A stretch of 64,000 nucleotides of DNA from Bacillus cereus (GCF_025917685.1 NZ_CP089518.1:2481001-2545000), one strand, 5' to 3'. Shown: positions 35,966 to 45,508, numbered from the stretch's first letter. Notes: generated from the sequence alone by a model not told the origin. Made by a program: numbers and translations.

Positions 35966-37412
35966 GTTTAGATAATGGAATGTTCATGCAAAATTGTACA
36001 CTATGTTCCATATTTTTTATAGAATATTTTATATCTAGCGTTTCAAAAATTTGTTTAACAATATATAAACCTAAACCACTTCCTCCAGTATTTCGATTCC
36101 TTGATTTTTCAATTCGATAAAATGGTTTGAAAATTTGTTGTATATCTTCTTCTTTAATATTGACACCTGTATTCATAATTTGCATTTTGATTTGACCTTG
36201 TTCAGAATCCTCACTTAACTTTATATAGACTTTTTCATTATGTGGTGAATACATAACCGCATTATGGATAACATTTTTACATGCTTTTTCAAAAAGAACA
36301 CGATCTGTATAAACAGAAAGGCCAGAATCAATTTCTTTTATTATTTGGATGCTTTTTTGAGAAGCAAAAAATTCGAGATCTTTTGTGATTTTATCTATTA
36401 ACTTCGAAAGATTAACTTTTTCTACTTTTAGTTTAAAGGTGTGTTGTTCTAATTTCGACATGCTTAAAATTTCACGAACTAATTGTTCCATACTTTCAAT
36501 AATTTGATGATTTTTCTTTAAATATTGATCACGATTTTGATAAGGGCCAATATTGTATATCATCCCTTCTAAGTATCCTTTCATTACAGTAAGAGGGGTC
36601 TTTAATTCATGTGCTACAATCGCAAAAAACTCTCTGCGTTTTGTTTCTATTTCTCTTTCTTTTTCAATATCATTTTTTAATTGTTGATTTGCTTTTTTTA
36701 AATCAAACATAGCTTGTTGTAAGTTAATAGACATGTCATTCAAACTATTAGATAATTCTCCTAACTCATCTGTAGAGCGAACCTCAATTTTTTCGGAGAA
36801 ATCTAAATTTGCCATCTTTTGTGCACCCTCATTAATATAAATAAGTGGTTTTGTAATAAACCTGGAATAGAAATAAGCACTCCCTACACCAATTACGAGT
36901 ACAATGATACTAATATAGGGGAGAAAGCGTACTAAAACCTGTGAAGCTTCATCAATCGGTTGAAATGTAGCAAAGACTATAAGCGTTAAACTACCATCTT
37001 GGAATTGAATTGGTTGCGTAACGTTATATGAATTGCTAAGGGTACCTGCATTCTCGAACCGTGTCGCTCTAGTAACTACTGTTGTTTGCGAACCACTTTG
37101 AGTAAAAGAAAATGAAGGAGAGTATTTAATTATTCCCTCATTATTTTGAAGATAAAGCATCGCATTATTTTTTTTGGCATATTCATCAAAAAGTGGTATC
37201 GCATCTTGAAACGTAAGATCTTTAGACTTATCAATGATTTCTTTTATCCCTGTTTGAAGTTGATCTGTTTTGTATTGCTCATAAAACGTAGGGAGAAAGA
37301 AGTATAAAGTTAAATAAATCAATACTGCAAAGGATAACAAAATGAGAGAGGTAGTCATAAAGAGTTTATAAGTAATTTGCTTCATCTTCATGATTTTCAC
37401 AATACTATTCAT
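35940..37412 (-). CDS. Sensor histidine kinase (HAMP-HisKA-HATPase)
   Basis: 490 residues. Two membrane segments (about 18-37 and 170-190) enclose a ~130-residue extracellular sensor; then HAMP (FITKPLIYINEGAQKMA), HisKA with VAHELKTPLTVMKGYLEGM (phosphorylated His), and HATPase_c with NVIHNAVMYSPHNE (N box), FKPFYRIEKSRNRNTGGSG and GLGLYIVKQIF (G boxes). It autophosphorylates and passes phosphate to the regulator encoded upstream. ATG 37412 overlaps the regulator stop by 8 bp (ATGAATAG), showing translational coupling. Signal unknown. Confidence 0.93.
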   Translation of the reverse strand: MNSIVKIMKMKQITYKLFMTTSLILLSFAVLIYLTLYFFLPTFYEQYKTDQLQTGIKEIIDKSKDLTFQDAIPLFDEYAKKNNAMLYLQNNEGIIKYSPSFSFTQSGSQTTVVTRATRFENAGTLSNSYNVTQPIQFQDGSLTLIVFATFQPIDEASQVLVRFLPYISIIVLVIGVGSAYFYSRFITKPLIYINEGAQKMANLDFSEKIEVRSTDELGELSNSLNDMSINLQQAMFDLKKANQQLKNDIEKEREIETKRREFFAIVAHELKTPLTVMKGYLEGMIYNIGPYQNRDQYLKKNHQIIESMEQLVREILSMSKLEQHTFKLKVEKVNLSKLIDKITKDLEFFASQKSIQIIKEIDSGLSVYTDRVLFEKACKNVIHNAVMYSPHNEKVYIKLSEDSEQGQIKMQIMNTGVNIKEEDIQQIFKPFYRIEKSRNRNTGGSGLGLYIVKQIFETLDIKYSIKNMEHSVQFCMNIPLSKQKTNKLPS

Positions 37413-38070
37413 CAATTTTATAACCAATACCCTTTATTGTTTTAATATAAGGGATAGCTAACTTTTTACGTAGGTTTTTAATATGTGTATCAATTATTCG
37501 CGTTTCGCCAAAATAATCGTATCCCCAAACTTTTTCTACGATATTTTCTCTTGTGAGTACTTTTCTCTCGTTTTGAAATAGTAGTTGTAGAATTTCAAAC
37601 TCTTTTGTCGTTAATAAAATTTCAACTTCATTTACATATACTTTATATGCATCAACATCGACACGCACTTCTTTAAAAACCAAATGATTATTTACATTTT
37701 TATCATAACTTCTTCTCAGTACGGCTTCGACTCGTCTAATCAAAACATGAAACGAAAAGGGTTTTGTTATATAATCATCGATTCCAAGATCAAACCCTTT
37801 CATTTGATCTTCTTCTTCTTCTAACGCAGTTAGCATAATAATTGGTACATTTGACTGGCTGCGAATCATCTTGGAAACTTCAAATCCATTAAGATTGGGC
37901 ATCATTACATCTAGAAGAATTAAATCAAAGGATTGCTTATTAAATTGTGTCATACCCTCTAATCCATCTGATGCAACTACAACTGTATACTGTTGTGTCA
38001 TTAAAAATTGTTTAATTAATTCCTGAATTTCTTGATCGTCCTCTACCACGAGAATATGATAGTTCCTCAT
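37405..38070 (-). CDS. OmpR family response regulator
   Basis: 221 residues. Receiver domain: ILVVEDDQEIQELIKQ (acidic pocket), FDLILLDVMMPNLNGFEV (phospho-Asp), IMLTALEEEEDQ (Thr) and DYITKPFSFHVLIRRV (Lys). Winged-helix effector: EILLTTKEFEILQLLFQNE and VWGYDYFGETRIIDTHIKNL. ATG 38070 has AGAGGTGAT upstream; the longer frame to 38091 does not. Operon with the kinase. Targets are not evident; bla and the MFS-like gene lie close by but there is no shared site I can point to. Confidence 0.93.
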   Translation of the reverse strand: MRNYHILVVEDDQEIQELIKQFLMTQQYTVVVASDGLEGMTQFNKQSFDLILLDVMMPNLNGFEVSKMIRSQSNVPIIMLTALEEEEDQMKGFDLGIDDYITKPFSFHVLIRRVEAVLRRSYDKNVNNHLVFKEVRVDVDAYKVYVNEVEILLTTKEFEILQLLFQNERKVLTRENIVEKVWGYDYFGETRIIDTHIKNLRKKLAIPYIKTIKGIGYKIDE

Positions 38071-38287
38071 AATATCACCTCTGATAGTCATTATAGCCTT
38101 ACTATCTGGAGTTTATGTGGAGATGAATTAGGAGACTTCACAGGACGGTTACTGTGTTAGCTCCACGTTCAATAAGATGAACGATTAATATTTAAGAAAA
38201 ACTAATGTATAATAATGTAAATCGGGTGTGATTTCTTAAATCGTATGAAAATATACTTTTACTTCTTTACCAAGAGGAGAAAAGGAA

Positions 38288-38565
38288 ATGAATTTCAATA
38301 TAAAAGAAGCTACTGGAATTCTAGAGCGCGTGCCACAAACTTTGGAGTTTTTTTATCTAGTTTATCCGGTGAATGGCTACATTGTAATGAAGAGGAAGGA
38401 ACTTAAAATACACTCGAAGTAATTGAGCATTTAATTGATCAGGAGAAAAGCAACTGGATTCCAAGGCTAGAATTAATTCTCCGGGAAGGTGAAAATAAAT
38501 CCTTTACTCTGTTTGATCGTTATTCTCACCTAAATAATAACTCTCTTGATAAACCAAAAGCTTAA
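38288..38565 (+). pseudogene. DinB family gene, frameshifted and truncated
   Basis: Starts well (AGGAGAAAAGGAA then ATG): MNFNIKEATGILERVPQTLE. In a run of seven Ts (38346-38352) the frame shifts; the other frame continues LSSLSGEWLHCNEEEGT, a stop (TAA 38405), then [20 protein letters not shown]. It ends at 38565 after KPKA with the C-terminal third missing. The intact family has about 170 residues with three His ligands; here only the first His region survives. Confidence 0.75.
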
Positions 38566-38616
38566 AGGTATGAATTAGGGATTATTTATATAATGCGAGA
38601 AAGGCTGTGAAGTTAT

Positions 38617-39312
38617 TTGAGGGGTTATAAAGCGATGTTATTTGATTTAGATGATACGTTACTTGATAGGGATAAGGCAGTAGATAAATTGTTTTTTATT
38701 ATTTTAGAGAAGTTTTATGGGGATGTTAAAGAACATGCAGTAAAAAACGAAATGTTACAGAAATTCAAGGGATATGATAAAAAAAGCTATGGCCACAGCG
38801 ATAAAGCAAAGGTTTTGGAATCATTATTTGATGAATTCCCACCGAAATATAGATTACCACTTAATTACATTCAAGACTTTTGGAATAATAATTTCCCAAA
38901 ATGTTTTTCTATAAACCAAAATACTATTAATATCATAAATACTCTAAAGTCACATATTAAAGTTGGAATTATAACAAATGGCTCAACTCAGAGGCAAAAA
39001 GCTAAAATAATTAATACGAATTTGAATCGTTATTTTGATACAATCATTATTTCTGAAGAAACGGGATTTAGTAAACCTGACAAACGCATATTTGAATTAG
39101 CATTAAATAAGCTAAATGTACAACCAGAAGATGTACTATTTGTTGGAGATGACTTAGAAAAGGATATTGCTGGTTGCCAAAATGCAAATATAAAGGGTAT
39201 ATGGTTCAATCCTAATATGAGTAAGAATAATACCGACACAAAACCATATGCCGAGATTACTTCTTTCGATAATTTATTAAGTTATTGCGGAGAGATAAAT
39301 TTCCGAAAATAG
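38617..39312 (+). CDS. HAD family hydrolase (YjjG-like)
   Basis: 231 residues. HAD motif I LFDLDDTLLDRD (nucleophile DxD), motif II GIITNGSTQRQ, motif III KPDKRIFELALNK (Lys) and motif IV VLFVGDDLEKDIAGCQ. The cap between motifs I and II is helical (subclass IA). Likely a phosphatase on nucleotides or sugar phosphates. Start uncertain: TTG 38617 gives the usual short lead MRGYKAM; ATG 38635 follows GAGGGG by ten bases. Confidence 0.88.
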   Translation: MRGYKAMLFDLDDTLLDRDKAVDKLFFIILEKFYGDVKEHAVKNEMLQKFKGYDKKSYGHSDKAKVLESLFDEFPPKYRLPLNYIQDFWNNNFPKCFSINQNTINIINTLKSHIKVGIITNGSTQRQKAKIINTNLNRYFDTIIISEETGFSKPDKRIFELALNKLNVQPEDVLFVGDDLEKDIAGCQNANIKGIWFNPNMSKNNTDTKPYAEITSFDNLLSYCGEINFRK

Positions 39313-39485
39313 TAAAAAGATAGATTTCACTTAATTTCATTGACCGTATGAGAAGTTTTAAAACAATATTTATTTACGATAATATAGAGAGGATATTGAG
39401 CCAGGAGCAAATCATTTATGTGTGTTAATGAAGATCTACAAAGCATGTTTAATATATGCTTTATAAATTATAGAGGAGTGAGACT

Positions 39486-39854
39486 ATGGAAATAAAAAAT
39501 GTAGTAGTCAGTGGAATAAATATTGCAGTCATAAGAAACGATACGGTAGTAATATCCGACGTTCAATCTGCATTAGATCTTATGGCAACAGTTCAATATG
39601 AAGTGGATTCGAAGCGGATTGTTATCAATAAATCTTTAATAAGTGAAAGTTTCTTTGACTTAAAAACACGTCTTGCGGGTGATATTCTTCAAAAGTTTAT
39701 AAATTATAGTGTGAAAATTGCTATCGTCGGGGATTTTTCTATGTACACTAGTAAAAGCTTAAAAGACTTCATTTATGAATGTAATAAAGGTAATGATATT
39801 TTTTTCTTAGCAACTGAGCAACAAGCAATTGAAAAGTTAAGCTCATTGAAATAA
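39486..39854 (+). CDS. DUF4180 domain protein
   Basis: 122 residues. The pattern ISDVQSALDLMATVQYEVDS, INKSLISESFFDLKTRLAGD, ILQKFINYSVKIAIVGDFS matches the DUF4180 family (STAS/SpoIIAA-like fold with the R-x-AGD-LQKF segment). Role unknown. AGAGGAGTGAGACT precedes ATG. A terminator follows. Confidence 0.85.
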   Translation: MEIKNVVVSGINIAVIRNDTVVISDVQSALDLMATVQYEVDSKRIVINKSLISESFFDLKTRLAGDILQKFINYSVKIAIVGDFSMYTSKSLKDFIYECNKGNDIFFLATEQQAIEKLSSLK

Positions 39855-39872
39855 AGATATAAAATGTATTTC

Positions 39873-39909
39873 GAAAGAGGCATCCGTGATGGTGCCTCTT
39901 ATTTGTATT
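39873..39909 (+). terminator. Terminator after DUF4180 gene
   Basis: Stem AAGAGGCA / TGCCTCTT (with TCC-GTGA-TGG inside) and a T-rich tail. Confidence 0.75.
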
Positions 39910-39941
39910 TTTATATAAACATGTTTTTCAAATTTAAATTT

Positions 39942-39953
39942 TGTACCGGTACA
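39942..39953. promoter_or_regulatory. 12-bp palindrome TGTACCGGTACA before nat
   Basis: Same core as 1567-1580. It lies 90 bp before the nat start; a possible TATACT -10 (40005-40010) is between. Candidate upstream operator of a regulator acting at both loci. Confidence 0.4.
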
Positions 39954-40043
39954 GTAACTGCAAATGTACATTGTTACAATATCCCTTCAAACTTACAATC
40001 AGCATATACTATTTTAACTTATAGCTAATAAGGGGTGCTGATT

Positions 40044-40811
40044 ATGACAAGTTTACAAGATCAACTGTTTACAAGATTGAACCTTGAAAAACGTACTGAA
40101 GTAAAATTTGAAGAACTAAGTTCAATACTTTTTGCATTTGCACATACTATACCGTTTGAGAATTTGGATGTTATTGCAGGTAATACGAATACAATTTCTA
40201 TGGAAAACTTACAGGAGAAAATTTTAACTAGATCCCGCGGCGGACTTTGTTATGAATTAAATACTCTTTTTTATTATTTTTTAAAAGATAGTGGTTATGA
40301 TGTACAACTCGCATTAGGTACCGTATACAAAAATGATATAAACGCTTGGGCACTTGAGGATGGACATATAACAATTATTTTAAATTATGATAACGTACTG
40401 TACTTAATTGATGTAGGTATTGCTTCATTAGTACCTCTCGTTCTTGTACCTTTTACTGGTGAATCCGTTTCTTCTAAAAACGGTTCGTATCGAGTGCGAC
40501 GAAAAGAGACTAGTAAAGGAAATTATGTTCTAGAAAGAATAGATGCTAACGGAGAGTGGACAGTTTGTCATGCTTTTTATACTCGTATTATTGATGAGTC
40601 AGTAGTAAACGATGTTCAAAAAAGAGTAATAGAAGATGAGAAATCTATTTTCAACAAAGGACCTATTGCAGTCAAATTGACAGATTTTGGTCATATTTCT
40701 TTAACAAATACAAGTATAACTGAAATTAATTGTGGTCAAAAAACGAAGCGTGAAATTACAGAAAATCAATATAAAGAGCTTTTATATACTTTATTTGCTA
40801 TTAAGTTATGA
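40044..40811 (+). CDS. nat: Arylamine N-acetyltransferase
   Basis: 255 residues. Catalytic Cys in RSRGGLCYELNTLFYYFL (residue ~68), His in LEDGHITIILNYD (~109) and Asp in YLIDVGIASLVPL (~124) complete the NAT triad. It transfers acetyl from CoA to arylamines and hydrazines, giving drug and xenobiotic tolerance. ATG 40044 has AAGGGGTG upstream. A palindrome shared with the MocR gene at 1.6 kb lies in its promoter region. Confidence 0.92.
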   Translation: MTSLQDQLFTRLNLEKRTEVKFEELSSILFAFAHTIPFENLDVIAGNTNTISMENLQEKILTRSRGGLCYELNTLFYYFLKDSGYDVQLALGTVYKNDINAWALEDGHITIILNYDNVLYLIDVGIASLVPLVLVPFTGESVSSKNGSYRVRRKETSKGNYVLERIDANGEWTVCHAFYTRIIDESVVNDVQKRVIEDEKSIFNKGPIAVKLTDFGHISLTNTSITEINCGQKTKREITENQYKELLYTLFAIKL

Positions 40812-40813
40812 AT

Positions 40814-40856
40814 AAACAAATAGCCGGTTCTTATTCAGAATCGGCTATTTGTTTAA
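40814..40856. terminator. Bidirectional terminator after nat
   Basis: Stem AACAAATAGCCGGTTCT / AGAATCGGCTATTTGTT followed by TAATTTTT; the stop codon of the small minus-strand gene lies within the right arm. Confidence 0.85.
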
Positions 40857-41000
40857 TTTTTGATTTAAAAGTTTTTTTCTAATATGTTTTGGAAACTGCG
40901 GTATAGTTAGTGTTTTTAACGTTTCTGCAGCCTCTTCATACGTATGAAAAACGGGTTCTTTTCCCAAAACTAGTCCTTCATCTCGGATTAAATACGGCAT
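40845..41000 (-). CDS. Small 51-residue protein, unrecognised
   Basis: From ATG 40998-41000 with AAAGGAATAATTTT upstream the minus strand reads MPYLIRDEGLVLGKEPVFHT, YEEAAETLKTLTIPQFPKHI, RKKLLNQKLNK and stops inside the terminator hairpin. Composition is soluble and basic at the end, with a HTYEEAAETL segment that looks like a short helix found in many small Bacillus proteins. Real on the strength of ribosome site, length and terminator; function unknown. Confidence 0.65.
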   Translation of the reverse strand: MPYLIRDEGLVLGKEPVFHTYEEAAETLKTLTIPQFPKHIRKKLLNQKLNK

Positions 41001-41143
41001 AAAATTATTCCTTTAAGTAGAATATTGTGTTCTTTTGAAGCAGAATGATACGATTTAAAGTTTGATTTTCTTAATAGATATAATACACTAGAACAGTATA
41101 AAAAAGTATATGCAATGAATATTGGAAGCAAAGGAAGATTATT

Positions 41144-41797
41144 ATGTCAGTAATTGATAAATTGAAATTAAATAAGTATACAAATATGGTCGTTATTAAC
41201 GAACCGAGTGATTATGACATTTTTACAGGGAAAGAAACTGCATTTTCAAAAGAACACGATGCCATTTTTATTTTTGTAGAAACTCTTGATGAGATGGTGA
41301 AGCAGACGAATTATATTATTAATAATGAAGAGTTACTAATTGAAAAAGGTTATGTGTTTTTCGCATATCCGAAAAAAGGTAATGATCGTTACAGTACGTT
41401 TATTCATCGTGATGAGATGTTTCCAGCATTACATGTTGGCGACGACGGTTATGTAGGAAAGAGCGATATTAAATTTGCACGAATGGTAAGTATGGATGAC
41501 GTCTTTACTGTTGTAGGCTTAAAGCGTGAGAAGAAAAAAGCAAAGAAAACGCCTGCTGCGAGTCAATGTGTTGCTGATTATGCAGATCGTATTCAAGATG
41601 TTGAAGCATTATTAGCTAATCATCCGAATGAACTTAAGTTTTATCAAAGTTTAACACCCGGATATCAAAAAGATTGGGCTCGTAATTTATTTTCTGTGAA
41701 ACAAGAAAAAACACGTGATAAACGTCTTGAGAAAATGATTGAAATCTTTTCACAAGGCTATAAAACAATTGAATTATTCCGTAAGAAGAAAAAATAA
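41144..41797 (+). CDS. YdeI/OmpD-associated (OmdA) family protein
   Basis: 217 residues. The N-terminal half (LNKYTNMVVINEPSDYDIFT, FAYPKKGNDRYSTFIHRDEM) is a DUF3052/YdeI-like alpha/beta domain; the C-terminal helical end FYQSLTPGYQKDWARNLFSV, KQEKTRDKRLEKMIE is the OmdA pattern shared with YdeI. Role in Bacillus unknown; the E. coli namesake is linked to bacteriocin or antimicrobial-peptide tolerance. GAAGG upstream of ATG. Confidence 0.75.
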   Translation: MSVIDKLKLNKYTNMVVINEPSDYDIFTGKETAFSKEHDAIFIFVETLDEMVKQTNYIINNEELLIEKGYVFFAYPKKGNDRYSTFIHRDEMFPALHVGDDGYVGKSDIKFARMVSMDDVFTVVGLKREKKKAKKTPAASQCVADYADRIQDVEALLANHPNELKFYQSLTPGYQKDWARNLFSVKQEKTRDKRLEKMIEIFSQGYKTIELFRKKKK

Positions 41798-41923
41798 CGA
41801 TTAAGAACGTCACAATGATGCAACAATTAATTACGTTTTGCACATTGAAAAAAGGATTCCTTTCAGTATACTGAAGTATGTTCTTATATTTAAATAATTA
41901 GCAAAAGAGAAAAGGTGTTTGGA

Positions 41924-43039
41924 ATGAAATCGTATATTGTAGTTGGAGCTGGAATTTTAGGAGCATCTACTGCTTATCATCTTGCTAAGGCTGGTGCGAA
42001 GGTTACTATTGTAGATCGTCAAGAGTTAGGTCAAGCAACTGACGCAGCAGCAGGTATTGTCTGTCCATGGCTGTCGCAACGTCGTAATAAAGCATGGTAT
42101 AAAATCGTTAAAGGCGGGGCGCGTTACTATTCTTCGTTAATTCAGCAATTAGAAGAAGACGGTGAAACGGATACAGGTTACAACCGTGTAGGTGCAATTA
42201 GTTTACATACTGATGAGAAAAAACTAGATCAAATGGAAGAGCGAGCGTATAAACGCCGTGAAGATGCACCGGAGATTGGTGAAATCACTCGCTTATCAGC
42301 TGAAGAAACGAAAAAATTATTCCCAGCATTATCGGAAGAATATAGTTCTGTTCATATTAGTGGTGCTGCACGAGTAAATGGAAGATTATTACGCAACGCA
42401 TTAATAAGCGCTGCGAAAAAACATGGTGCAACTTTCATAAAAGGTGATGCAGTATTAGTCCGTGAAGGGCATCATATTACGGGAGTTAAAGTAAATGAAG
42501 AAACACTTGTAGCGGAAAAGGTAATGGTAACCGCAGGCGCATGGGCGAACGAAATCTTGAACCCATTAGGAATTAATTTCTTAGTTACGTTCCAAAAAGG
42601 ACAAATTGTTCATTTGCAAATGGAAAATACAGCAACAGAAAATATGCCAGTTGTTATGCCGCCAAATGATCAATATATTTTAACATTTGACAATGGTCAT
42701 GTAGTAATTGGTGCAACACATGAAAATGATACTGGTTTTGATCACCGTGTGACTGCTGGTGGTTTACATGAAGTATTCCATAAAGCATTGGCGGTGGCGC
42801 CTGGTTTAGAAGATGGTACAATGCTTGAAACGAGAGTTGGATTCAGACCATTTACACCAGGATTCTTACCTGTTATCGGACCACTACCTAACTTTGAAGG
42901 TATTCTCGTTGCGAACGGATTAGGGGCTTCAGGTTTAACGGCTGGTCCATACTTAGGAGCAGAATTGGCTAAACTAGCGCTCGGACAAACAATTGAATTA
43001 GATTTAAATGATTATGATGTTGCTGGTGCAATTGAATAA
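41924..43039 (+). CDS. FAD-dependent oxidoreductase (DAO family)
   Basis: 371 residues. N-terminal FAD site SYIVVGAGILGASTAYHLAK (GxGxxG) with the acidic DRQELGQATDAAAGIVCPW; the C-terminal end VGFRPFTPGFLPVIGPLPNF and LVANGLGASGLTAGPYLGAE is the second FAD-contact region typical of D-amino acid dehydrogenase / glycine oxidase relatives. ATG 41924 has AAAAGGTG. Probably oxidises an amino acid or imine; substrate not shown. Confidence 0.88.
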   Translation: MKSYIVVGAGILGASTAYHLAKAGAKVTIVDRQELGQATDAAAGIVCPWLSQRRNKAWYKIVKGGARYYSSLIQQLEEDGETDTGYNRVGAISLHTDEKKLDQMEERAYKRREDAPEIGEITRLSAEETKKLFPALSEEYSSVHISGAARVNGRLLRNALISAAKKHGATFIKGDAVLVREGHHITGVKVNEETLVAEKVMVTAGAWANEILNPLGINFLVTFQKGQIVHLQMENTATENMPVVMPPNDQYILTFDNGHVVIGATHENDTGFDHRVTAGGLHEVFHKALAVAPGLEDGTMLETRVGFRPFTPGFLPVIGPLPNFEGILVANGLGASGLTAGPYLGAELAKLALGQTIELDLNDYDVAGAIE

Positions 43040-43043
43040 CAAA

Positions 43044-43074
43044 AAAGATTAGGATTCGCTCCTAATCTTTTTTA
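43044..43074 (+). terminator. Terminator after FAD oxidoreductase
   Basis: Stem AAAGATTAGGA / TCCTAATCTTT followed by Ts. Confidence 0.85.
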
Positions 43075-43108
43075 TTTATAAATAATTTTTTGGTTAGTTA
43101 TATCACAA

Positions 43109-43288
43109 TCAATTCCAAAACGAGATATTTTGAATCAGTGAAACAGTTAGAATAAGTGTTGATGCGGAACCACCAGATAATAAAGTTACTATTTTTCGCC
43201 CATTCTGTTCTTCTGAAGGTTTTATAAGTTCTGTAATCAGCACAATCCATATTATTATAGATACTATAGAGATAATATTTATGGACAT
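43109..43288 (-). CDS. Small two-segment membrane protein
   Basis: 59 residues from ATG 43286-43288 (AAGGGGTGTGTTACAT upstream): MSINIISIVSIIIWIVLITE, a polar loop KPSEEQNGRKIVT, and a second hydrophobic segment LLSGGSASTLILTVSLIQ. The longer frame to 43351 lacks a ribosome site. Family unknown. Probably paired with the similar-sized gene 87 bp upstream. Confidence 0.55.
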   Translation of the reverse strand: MSINIISIVSIIIWIVLITELIKPSEEQNGRKIVTLLSGGSASTLILTVSLIQNISFWN

Positions 43289-43374
43289 ATGTAACACACC
43301 CCTTCTTGTTTTACATAAACAGTTCTTTATAAAATAAAAACAGTCTAACAAGAAAATATGTACAGCGCTACAAA

Positions 43375-43632
43375 TTAGGATTTTCCTGTTAGTCCTCCTT
43401 TTTTAAATAGAAATACCACTGATAAAATAATGATTACAGCTTTTAAACTGCCCCAATATGGATAAACAGCATGATCTGTTAAACTAGCATGTTGAAAAAT
43501 ATTCTCTAAACCGAAAATCCCAATAATGACTGCCAAAAGAAATGCAGCTTTTCCTATAGTCGTATTACTATAGAGGGTAAATAAGTATATTGCACATATA
43601 AGTGGTAAGATGATTTGTAGTAAGATTGTCAT
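43375..43632 (-). CDS. Small three-segment membrane protein
   Basis: 85 residues, almost wholly hydrophobic in three blocks (LQIILPLICAIYLFTLY, FLLAVIIGIFGLENIF, AVIIILSVVFLFKKGG). AGGGGGGAAATCG precedes ATG. Family unknown; same strand and adjacent to the 59-residue protein. Confidence 0.6.
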   Translation of the reverse strand: MTILLQIILPLICAIYLFTLYSNTTIGKAAFLLAVIIGIFGLENIFQHASLTDHAVYPYWGSLKAVIIILSVVFLFKKGGLTGKS

Positions 43633-43879
43633 CGATTTCCCCCCTAATTTATATATTTATAATTATATAATAAAATGTAATATAAAGGAATCTGAGTTAA
43701 TCGATGTAAAAAGGGAAATGTAATAATTTTTAAACTCAACATATATCTATATAGAATCTATCAAAAACGGACGTGTATGAAAAGGAATTTCCGATTAAAT
43801 GTCTATAGTTTTGATACTAATAGAACAACTCACATCATATTCTTCTATTAAAAAAGAATAAAAAGGGGGTTAAAGTTAA

Positions 43880-45310
43880 TTGACAAAAGTTAAAGTTAGT
43901 TTACGACCCATTGTTCATAACTTAAATTTACCAACTGTAATAAAAACAGCTATTCTTCCAAATGAATCGACTGAAAGGCTATTTATAGCAACTCAATTAG
44001 GAGAAATTTTTTACATAGGAGACGGAGTAATAAAGACCTTTTTAGATATTCGTCAACGAATTATCAAATTAGGTACATCTGAAGAAGGCGTTTCTAGTAG
44101 TGGCTATGATGAGCGAGGATTGCTAGGACTAGCGTTTCATCCACAATTTCATCAAAACGGTTTATTTTATCTTCATTATTCAGTAGCTGGAACTCAAGGA
44201 CCGGGTGCGCTTTCTGAACAATTTAAACCGAATCCTTGCGACCCTAAAAATTTAAACTTAAAGTGGGTAAAGAGAGATACTCAATATGATCATATCGATA
44301 CAGTTGAGGAATGGATTTTACAATCACATGGTCAACCTCAAAAACGAAGAACATTACTTAATATAAGAAGGCCATTTTTTAATCATAATGGAGTCAATAG
44401 TTTAAATTTTTCGCCGGAGACTGGAAAACTTGTTTTTACAAATGGAGACGGCGGATCAGGTTATGATCCATTTAATTTAAGCCAAGATGATTTAGAAATA
44501 GCAGGTAAAATAATTGAAATCGATGTCAGTAAAAATACATTTATAAATAAACCTCCAGTTGTTACACGTTTTAATGAACTTCCTTTATCTATACAAGAAA
44601 TAATTACAGTAATTGCGAAAGGAGTTCGTAATATAACAGGTATTTCATTTCAAAGATTTTATAATCAATATGTAAAATATGCTGGGAATGTCGGACAGGA
44701 TATTGTAGAGTCTATTTTTTCATTTACTCATTATAAACCAATACCGGTTACCGAACTTGTTCAAACGTATTTAATGAGCTCTACTCCTAATCAAGGAGGA
44801 TTTATTAACTTTGGTTGGCGAGGATGGGAGGGCGTTTTGCCCACTTCTTTTATAAGACACTGTTCTGAGAATCCAACTTTGGATGAGAGAACAATGGCTT
44901 ATTATGATGAAACAATACAAACATCAGTGAAACGTATTCAGCCTCTAATTAGTTATTTTCATAAAGATTTCAGGGCCGATAAGTTCGGGGGAACTTCACT
45001 TACAGGAGTTCATCCATATATGGGGACTGCAATTTCGAATTTAGCAGGTAGCGTGGTGTTTACTGACCTTGCCAAGAAAGAAGAATCTCAATCTCCAGTT
45101 AAGGGTGTTTTAGCCTATACTATGGCAGGTACAGACGGTAAACAAAATGACTTTCATGTTATTGAAACCAATTATGATTTTGGTGCTCAAGCAGCTTATT
45201 ATGTTAGTTTGGGAGCAAATTTGGATCAAACTAGATTATATTTAGGCGTTTATGGTTCTATGAAAGTATCTGATTTTAACAAAGGTACTATTTTTGAAAT
45301 TGTTCCTTGA
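43880..45310 (+). CDS. PQQ-dependent sugar dehydrogenase-like beta-propeller protein
   Basis: 476 residues from a TTG start with AAAGGGGG upstream. The fold is that of soluble glucose dehydrogenase/HIPL proteins: RLFIATQLGEIFYIGDG, DERGLLGLAFHPQFHQNG (the GLLGxAFHP signature), NHNGVNSLNFSPETGKLVFT and GDGGSGYDP, KGVRNITGISF, INFGWRGWEG. No signal peptide, so it is unclear where PQQ would be supplied; B. cereus does not normally make PQQ. It may have another function. Upstream hairpins not seen. Confidence 0.8.
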   Translation: MTKVKVSLRPIVHNLNLPTVIKTAILPNESTERLFIATQLGEIFYIGDGVIKTFLDIRQRIIKLGTSEEGVSSSGYDERGLLGLAFHPQFHQNGLFYLHYSVAGTQGPGALSEQFKPNPCDPKNLNLKWVKRDTQYDHIDTVEEWILQSHGQPQKRRTLLNIRRPFFNHNGVNSLNFSPETGKLVFTNGDGGSGYDPFNLSQDDLEIAGKIIEIDVSKNTFINKPPVVTRFNELPLSIQEIITVIAKGVRNITGISFQRFYNQYVKYAGNVGQDIVESIFSFTHYKPIPVTELVQTYLMSSTPNQGGFINFGWRGWEGVLPTSFIRHCSENPTLDERTMAYYDETIQTSVKRIQPLISYFHKDFRADKFGGTSLTGVHPYMGTAISNLAGSVVFTDLAKKEESQSPVKGVLAYTMAGTDGKQNDFHVIETNYDFGAQAAYYVSLGANLDQTRLYLGVYGSMKVSDFNKGTIFEIVP

Positions 45311-45508
45311 TACGGTATAAAATCTAAGTCTAAAAATATAAAGAATTCATTCTTCTTCAAAATGCACGACCTGTCGTCCCCCTAAAAAACCTCTATGTAT
45401 AAATGTCTATTGTATAGTAATTGATAACTAGCAGAAGGTAACGCATAAACAATAAGTGTATGAATAAGATAGAAAGTGATGAATTAAGTATCTTTAGGAG
45501 GTATTTTG

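Noticed and set aside
43880..45310. True PQQ glucose dehydrogenase function
   Set aside because: No signal peptide and no PQQ-biosynthesis genes in view; only the fold-level family is supported.
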